From Nocardioides ginsengisegetis (GTDB lineage Bacteria > Actinomycetota > Actinomycetes > Propionibacteriales > Nocardioidaceae), in the NCBI RefSeq assembly GCF_014138045.1, contig NZ_JACGXA010000001.1, positions 1,423,501 through 1,487,500 on the forward strand: DNA of 64,000 nt, given 5' to 3'. The notes below the pieces were generated by a model that was not told where the DNA came from, searched no databases, and was given only the letters and a program-made list of their open reading frames with translations. Position 1 is the stretch's first letter. Every line of letters begins with the position of its first letter. The position numbers were made by a program, and so were the translations under genes. Positions 58,846 to 64,000 of this stretch are shown here, piece by piece.

Positions 58846-59669
58846 CACCGTTCGGAACCCGACTCCACGAGGCGGTCGCCGCCCGCGGCCCGCTGTGCGC
58901 GGGCATCGACCCGCACGCGGCCCTGCTCCGCGAGTGGGGCCTCGACGACGACGTGGCCGGGCTCGAGCGGTTCGCGATGACCGCCGCCGAGGGACTGGCG
59001 CCGCACGTGTCGGTCGTGAAGCCGCAGTCGGCGTTCTACGAGCGGTTCGGCTCCCGCGGGATCGCCGTGCTGGAGCGGCTGATCGCCGCCTGCCGCGACG
59101 CCGGCGCGCTGGTCCTCCTCGACGTCAAGCGTGGCGACATCGGCTCCACCTCGCAGGCCTACGCCGACGCCTACCTCGACCCCGCCTCCCCGCTCGCCTC
59201 CGACGCGATCACGGCCAGCCCCTACCTCGGCTTCGGCTCGCTCGACCCGATGATCGACACCGCACGCAAGCACGGCGCCGGGGTGTTCGTGCTCGCCCTC
59301 ACCTCCAACAAGGAGGGCCCCGAGGTCCAGCACGCCACCACCGCGTCCGGCACCACCGTCGCCGGCACCGTCCTGGACCACCTCCGCCGCCTCAACGCCG
59401 ACGCGTCGCCGCTCGGCTCCTTCGGGGCGGTCATCGGGGCCACGATCGGCGAGACGGGGGAGGACCTCGCGTTCAACGGGCCCGTGCTCGCCCCCGGGTA
59501 CGGCGCCCAGGGAGGCACCGTGGCGGACCTGAAGCGGATCTTCGGGGCCTCGGCCGGGGCCGTGCTGCCCAGCTCCTCGCGCGAGCTGCTGCGCCACGGC
59601 CCGGATGCCGGCGCGCTCCGCGACGCGGCCCTGCGCACCAACGACGAGCTCGCCGGGCTGGCCGGCTGA
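58842..59669 (+). CDS. pyrF: Orotidine 5'-phosphate decarboxylase (type 2)
   Basis: A 275-residue decarboxylase giving UMP. LCAGIDPHAALLREWGL, VKPQSAFYERFG, catalytic Lys in LLDVKRGDIGST, and APGYGAQGG mark the longer type 2 subfamily common in actinobacteria. Coupled to the DHODH before it (ATGA) and the lipoprotein gene after it. pyrE is not in the cluster. Confidence 0.96.
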   Translation: MTPFGTRLHEAVAARGPLCAGIDPHAALLREWGLDDDVAGLERFAMTAAEGLAPHVSVVKPQSAFYERFGSRGIAVLERLIAACRDAGALVLLDVKRGDIGSTSQAYADAYLDPASPLASDAITASPYLGFGSLDPMIDTARKHGAGVFVLALTSNKEGPEVQHATTASGTTVAGTVLDHLRRLNADASPLGSFGAVIGATIGETGEDLAFNGPVLAPGYGAQGGTVADLKRIFGASAGAVLPSSSRELLRHGPDAGALRDAALRTNDELAGLAG

Positions 59670-60118
59670 TGCGGCGCCTCACGCGGACGGCCGCGCTCCT
59701 CGCCGCCCTCACCCTCGTGCCGGTCCTGGCCGGCTGCCAGGACACCCAGGAGAGCTACTGCGGCGCGGTCAAGGACCACCAGGAGGAGCTCACCAAGATC
59801 TCCTCCGACGGCTCGCAGGACTCCCTCATCCAGGCACTCGGCATCTTCGAGGACCTCCAGTCCAAGGCGCCCAGCGACATCACCGACGAGTGGCAGCAGG
59901 TCGTGAGCCGCGTCCAGGCGCTGAAGAAGGCCCTCGACGACGCGGGCGTCGACCCCGCGACCTACGACCGTGCCCACCCGCCCGCGGACCTGAGCGCCGA
60001 CGACAAGGCCGCGATCGACGCGGCGGCGCGCGAGCTCGGCAGCGGCGAGACCCTCGCGGCGCTCCAGGCCCTGGACCAGGAGGCCCGTGACGTGTGCCAG
60101 ACCCCCCTGACGCTCTAG
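59669..60118 (+). CDS. Small lipoprotein, unknown function
   Basis: A 149-residue exported protein with a signal peptide ending in the lipobox VLAGCQDTQ (Cys22), so predicted to be lipid-anchored. The mature part is helical with two further cysteines (ESYCGAVKDH and DVCQTPLTL), which could form a disulfide joining the ends. It is coupled to pyrF by one base and likely cotranscribed by accident of position. No family recognised. Confidence 0.75.
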   Translation: MRRLTRTAALLAALTLVPVLAGCQDTQESYCGAVKDHQEELTKISSDGSQDSLIQALGIFEDLQSKAPSDITDEWQQVVSRVQALKKALDDAGVDPATYDRAHPPADLSADDKAAIDAAARELGSGETLAALQALDQEARDVCQTPLTL

Positions 60119-60153
60119 CCCGGAGCGGCAAAAAGACCAGTTCAGGCCCGCAA

Positions 60154-60183
60154 TTGCTGGACCCTCGCGGTTCTGACTAGTGT
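60154..60183 (+). promoter_or_regulatory. Putative mihF promoter
   Basis: TTGCTG at 60154-60159 and TAGTGT at 60178-60183 with 18 bases between. This fits a housekeeping promoter about 50 bases before mihF. The 60119-60232 gap holds nothing else obvious. Confidence 0.5.
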
Positions 60184-60232
60184 GACCCCTCACCGGCCCG
60201 CACGACTTCTCTCGACCTAAGGACCAGCGCCC

Positions 60233-60553
60233 GTGGCTCTGCCCCCGCTCACCCCCGAACAGCGCCAGGCGGCCCTCGACAAGGCCGCCGCCTCCCGTCG
60301 GGAGCGGGCCGAGGTCAAGAACCGGCTCAAGAACTCCGGGGCCTCGATCCTCGACGTGCTCCACGAGGGCCAGGTCAACGAGGTCATCGGCAAGATGCGC
60401 GTCGTCGACCTGCTCCAGTCGCTGCCCGGCCTCGGCAAGGTCCGCGCCCGGCAGATGATGGAGCGGCTCGGCATCGCCGAGAGCCGCCGCGTCCGCGGGC
60501 TCGGGACCAAGCAGGTCGCCGCGCTCGAGCGCGAGTTCGCCGGGCGTGGCTGA
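60233..60553 (+). CDS. mihF: Actinobacterial integration host factor MihF
   Basis: A 106-residue nucleoid protein. It has the helical N-terminus [28 protein letters not shown], and a helix-hairpin-helix-like fold with [28 protein letters not shown]. In mycobacteria and Streptomyces it binds and bends DNA without sequence preference of IHF type. The GTG start fits the conserved Ala-Leu-Pro beginning. It overlaps gmk by 8 bases, as in other actinobacteria. Confidence 0.96.
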   Translation: MALPPLTPEQRQAALDKAAASRRERAEVKNRLKNSGASILDVLHEGQVNEVIGKMRVVDLLQSLPGLGKVRARQMMERLGIAESRRVRGLGTKQVAALEREFAGRG

Positions 60554-61148
60554 GCCCCGCTCGCGCCTGCTCGTCCTGGCCGGACCCACCGCCGTCGGCA
60601 AGGGGACCGTGGCCGCGGCCGTGCGTGAGCTCCACCCCGACGTCTGGATCTCGGTCTCCGCCACGACCCGCAAACCGCGTCCCGGCGAGGTCCACGGCGT
60701 GCACTACTGGTTCGTCTCCGACGAGGAGTTCGACGCCATGGTCGCCGACGGCCAGCTGCTGGAGTGGGCGGTGGTGCACAAGGCCGCCCGCTACGGCACG
60801 CCGCGCGGCCCGGTCGAGGAGGCGCTGGCCGCGGGCCGGCCCTCGATGCTCGAGATCGACCTCCAGGGCGCGCGCCAGGTCCGCGAGACCATGCCCGACG
60901 CGCTGTTCGTCTTCCTGGCCCCGCCCTCGTGGGAGGAGCTCGTGCGCCGGCTCGTCGGTCGCGGCACCGAGACCGAGGAGGAGCGGGAGCGCCGGCTCGA
61001 CACCGCGCGCGAGGAGCTGGCGGCCGAGCAGGAGTTCGACGTGACGATCGTCAACCACGAAGTTCACGCTGCAGCCGACGAGTTGGTAACCTTGATGGTG
61101 CACGACCATGCGCACCCATCGGTGCACCCCCCATTCGACAACTTGTGA
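60546..61148 (+). CDS. gmk: Guanylate kinase
   Basis: A 200-residue P-loop kinase phosphorylating GMP. Walker A is [11 protein letters not shown]; the GMP-binding segment is [27 protein letters not shown], and the lid is [14 protein letters not shown]. Normal length. The GTG start lies inside the mihF 3' end. Confidence 0.96.
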   Translation: MAEPRSRLLVLAGPTAVGKGTVAAAVRELHPDVWISVSATTRKPRPGEVHGVHYWFVSDEEFDAMVADGQLLEWAVVHKAARYGTPRGPVEEALAAGRPSMLEIDLQGARQVRETMPDALFVFLAPPSWEELVRRLVGRGTETEEERERRLDTAREELAAEQEFDVTIVNHEVHAAADELVTLMVHDHAHPSVHPPFDNL

Positions 61149-61157
61149 GGCTCACGC

Positions 61158-61487
61158 GTGTCTTCGCCCAACATCGCCGCCGAGGGTGTCACCAACCCCT
61201 CGATCGACGACCTGCTCACCAAGACCGACAGCAAGTACAAGCTGGTCCTCTACAGCGCCAAGCGTGCGCGCCAGATCAACGCCTACTACTCCCAGCTGGG
61301 CGAGGGCCTGCTCGAGTACGTCGGCCCGCTCGTCGACACCCACGTGCAGGAGAAGCCCCTCTCGATCGCGCTCCGCGAGATCAACGAGGACCTGCTGACG
61401 TGTGAGGACGTCGACCCCGCCGAGCTCGCCGCCGAGGAGGCTGCTGCCAAGGCCGCCCTCGAGTCGTCGTTCAGCGCCGGCGAGTGA
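61158..61487 (+). CDS. rpoZ: DNA-directed RNA polymerase omega subunit
   Basis: A 109-residue small polymerase subunit. [37 protein letters not shown] is the omega signature; the C-terminal Ala/Glu-rich helix is typical of actinobacteria. The GTG start follows a TGAGGC sequence nine bases upstream. mihF-gmk-rpoZ-coaBC-metK is the standard order. Confidence 0.96.
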   Translation: MSSPNIAAEGVTNPSIDDLLTKTDSKYKLVLYSAKRARQINAYYSQLGEGLLEYVGPLVDTHVQEKPLSIALREINEDLLTCEDVDPAELAAEEAAAKAALESSFSAGE

Positions 61488-61524
61488 CCGAGCCGGTCCA
61501 GCGTTGACCAGCATCACCGACTCC

Positions 61525-62775
61525 GTGGCCGTTCCCCCTGTCGGGGAGCGGCCACGACTCGTGCTGGGGGTCTCCGGCGGCATCGCGGCGTACAAGTCCT
61601 GCGAGCTGCTGCGCCGGTTCACCGAGTCCGGCCACGACGTGACCGTCGTGCCCACCGCGGCCGCCCTGGAGTTCGTGGGCGCCCCGACCTGGGCGGCCCT
61701 GTCGGGCAAGCCCGTCTCCACCGACGTGTGGTCGTCCGTCCACGAGGTCCCGCACGTCCGGATCGGCCAGCAGGCCGACCTGGTCGTCGTCGCCCCGGCC
61801 ACCGCCGACCTGCTGGCCAAGGCCGCCCACGGGCTGGCCGACGACCTGCTCACCAACACCCTCCTGACCGCACGCTGCCCGGTCGTCTTCGCCCCCGCGA
61901 TGCACACCGAGATGTGGGAGCACCCCGCGACGCAGGCCAACGTCGCCACGCTGCGCGCCCGGGGGGCGCTGGTGATCGAGCCCGCCGAGGGCCGGCTGAC
62001 CGGCAAGGACACCGGCAAGGGCCGGCTGCCGGAGCCCGCCGAGATCTTCGACTACTGCCTCGAGGTGCTGACCCGGTCGTCGTCCGGTGCGGCCGCCGGT
62101 CTGACCGACCTGGCCGGCCGCTCGGTCGTGGTGTCGGCCGGCGGCACCCGCGAGTACCTCGACCCCGTCCGCTTCCTCGGCAACCGCTCCTCGGGCCTGC
62201 AGGGCTATGCCCTGGCCCGCGCGGCGGCCGCCCGCGGCGCGGAGGTCACCCTCGTCGCCGCCAACGTGTCGCTGCCCGACCCCGCCGGTGTGAAGGTGGT
62301 CCGGGTCGAGACGACCGCCCAGCTGCGCGAGGTGGTCGTGGCCGCCGCGGCCGCCGCCGACGCGGTCGTGATGGCCGCCGCCCCGGCCGACTTCCGGCCG
62401 GTCGACGTCAGCACCCACAAGATCAAGAAGGCGGCCGACGGCAGCTCGCCGGCGATCGAGCTGACCCAGAACCCCGACATCCTCCACGAGATCTCCACCC
62501 AGCGCTCGCGCCCCGGGAGCGTCATCGTGGGATTCGCCGCCGAGACCGGCGACGCCTCCGGGTCGGTCGCCGACCTGGCCCGCGCCAAGCTGGCCCGCAA
62601 GGGCTGCGACCTGCTCGTGGTCAACGACGTGAGCGGGGGAGCGGTCTTCGGCAGCCCCGACAACGAGGCGGTCATCCTGGCCGCCGACGGCGCGACGGTC
62701 GACGTACCCCACGGGTCGAAGGGCGCGCTGGCCCACGTCATTTGGGACGAAGTGGCTCGCAGGCTGCAGGATTGA
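61525..62775 (+). CDS. coaBC: Bifunctional phosphopantothenoylcysteine decarboxylase/synthetase CoaBC
   Basis: A 416-residue two-domain enzyme for coenzyme A. CoaC: VLGVSGGIAAYKSCEL, PAMHTEMWEHPATQANVATL. CoaB: VVSAGGTREYLDPVRFLGNRSSG, TQNPDIL, DLLVVNDVSGG. In the CoaC lid, EGRLTGKDTGKGRLPEP occupies the place of the ACGD..GR loop of E. coli Dfp, so the lid Cys is missing. The GTG at 61525 was chosen; a TTG at 61504 in frame is possible. Neither has a clear ribosome site. Confidence 0.93.
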   Translation: MAVPPVGERPRLVLGVSGGIAAYKSCELLRRFTESGHDVTVVPTAAALEFVGAPTWAALSGKPVSTDVWSSVHEVPHVRIGQQADLVVVAPATADLLAKAAHGLADDLLTNTLLTARCPVVFAPAMHTEMWEHPATQANVATLRARGALVIEPAEGRLTGKDTGKGRLPEPAEIFDYCLEVLTRSSSGAAAGLTDLAGRSVVVSAGGTREYLDPVRFLGNRSSGLQGYALARAAAARGAEVTLVAANVSLPDPAGVKVVRVETTAQLREVVVAAAAAADAVVMAAAPADFRPVDVSTHKIKKAADGSSPAIELTQNPDILHEISTQRSRPGSVIVGFAAETGDASGSVADLARAKLARKGCDLLVVNDVSGGAVFGSPDNEAVILAADGATVDVPHGSKGALAHVIWDEVARRLQD

Positions 62776-62780
62776 GACGT

Positions 62781-62799
62781 CGTCCCGCCTTGTGGGACG
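62781..62799 (+). terminator. Hairpin between coaBC and metK
   Basis: CGTCCC and GGGACG pair around a 7-base loop just after the coaBC stop. No T run. It may be a weak terminator; the rest of the 69-base gap has a GATATCGT that could be a -10 box for metK and shows no SAM riboswitch. Confidence 0.4.
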
Positions 62800-62844
62800 C
62801 CCGATATCGTTGCTGCACCACCAACTACGGGAGTGAGAAGCACA

Positions 62845-64000
<1,156 letters not shown>

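Noticed and set aside
62776..62844. SAM riboswitch before metK
   Set aside because: The gap is only 69 bases, holds just one small hairpin and has none of the conserved cores of SAM riboswitches.

Overview
The window is chromosomal DNA of a high-GC actinobacterium, most likely Nocardioides or a close relative. Evidence: strong G/C third-position bias, many GTG starts and 4-base ATGA/GTGA gene overlaps, leaderless TANNNT promoters, an actinobacterial-type integration host factor, and the actinobacterial gene orders pdxT-yebC-ruvCAB-yajC-secDF-apt-rel and pyrR-pyrBC-carAB-pyrD-pyrF-mihF-gmk-rpoZ-coaBC-metK. No tRNA, rRNA, CRISPR array, phage gene or transposase was recognised. Nearly all long antisense ORFs are GC-driven shadows.

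Layout. 1-4585: an accessory cell-surface island with three SipW/ER-type signal peptidases (Ser-His-Asp type), two TasA-like exported proteins sharing an AYWT...GGSF.SG motif, and one secreted protein; the last peptidase is fused to its own exported domain. 4618-14563: pdxT, yebC, ruvC-ruvA-ruvB, yajC-secD-secF, apt and rel. 14651-14762: two tandem palindromic repeats. 14813-20060: a DUF349 protein (minus), an MBL-fold hydrolase, hisS and aspS. 20206-26548: a five-gene peptide/oligopeptide ABC transporter in the order permease C, binding protein, permease B, ATPase D, ATPase F, with hairpins on both sides of the binding-protein gene. 26603-33137: rarA (start inside a 54-base palindrome), two small membrane-linked proteins, alaS, ruvX, mltG. 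33163-37975: the shikimate genes aroE, aroC, aroK, aroB, aroQ with an embedded prepilin peptidase.

37939-39848 (minus strand) holds a His/Pro/Asp-rich exported protein, an acidic membrane-anchored protein and a sigma-70 family factor. 39911-40577 is a gene-free imperfect inverted repeat of about 600 bases that could fold into one giant hairpin. 40623-48727 carries a SIMPL protein, efp, nusB, a DUF1206 membrane protein, a flavin disulfide oxidoreductase, an orphan MinD/ParA-like ATPase, a methyltransferase/TetR divergent pair and a quinone oxidoreductase. 48794-59669 is a complete UMP-biosynthesis operon preceded by a PyrR-binding-like RNA loop. It unusually holds both a class 2 dihydroorotate dehydrogenase and a PyrK plus class 1B-like pair, the latter with altered active-site residues. 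The window ends with a small lipoprotein, mihF, gmk, rpoZ, coaBC and a truncated metK.

The regions most worth follow-up are the peptidase-substrate fusion at 3212-4585, the giant inverted repeat near 40 kb, the divergent second DHODH at 58000, and the palindrome covering the rarA start.
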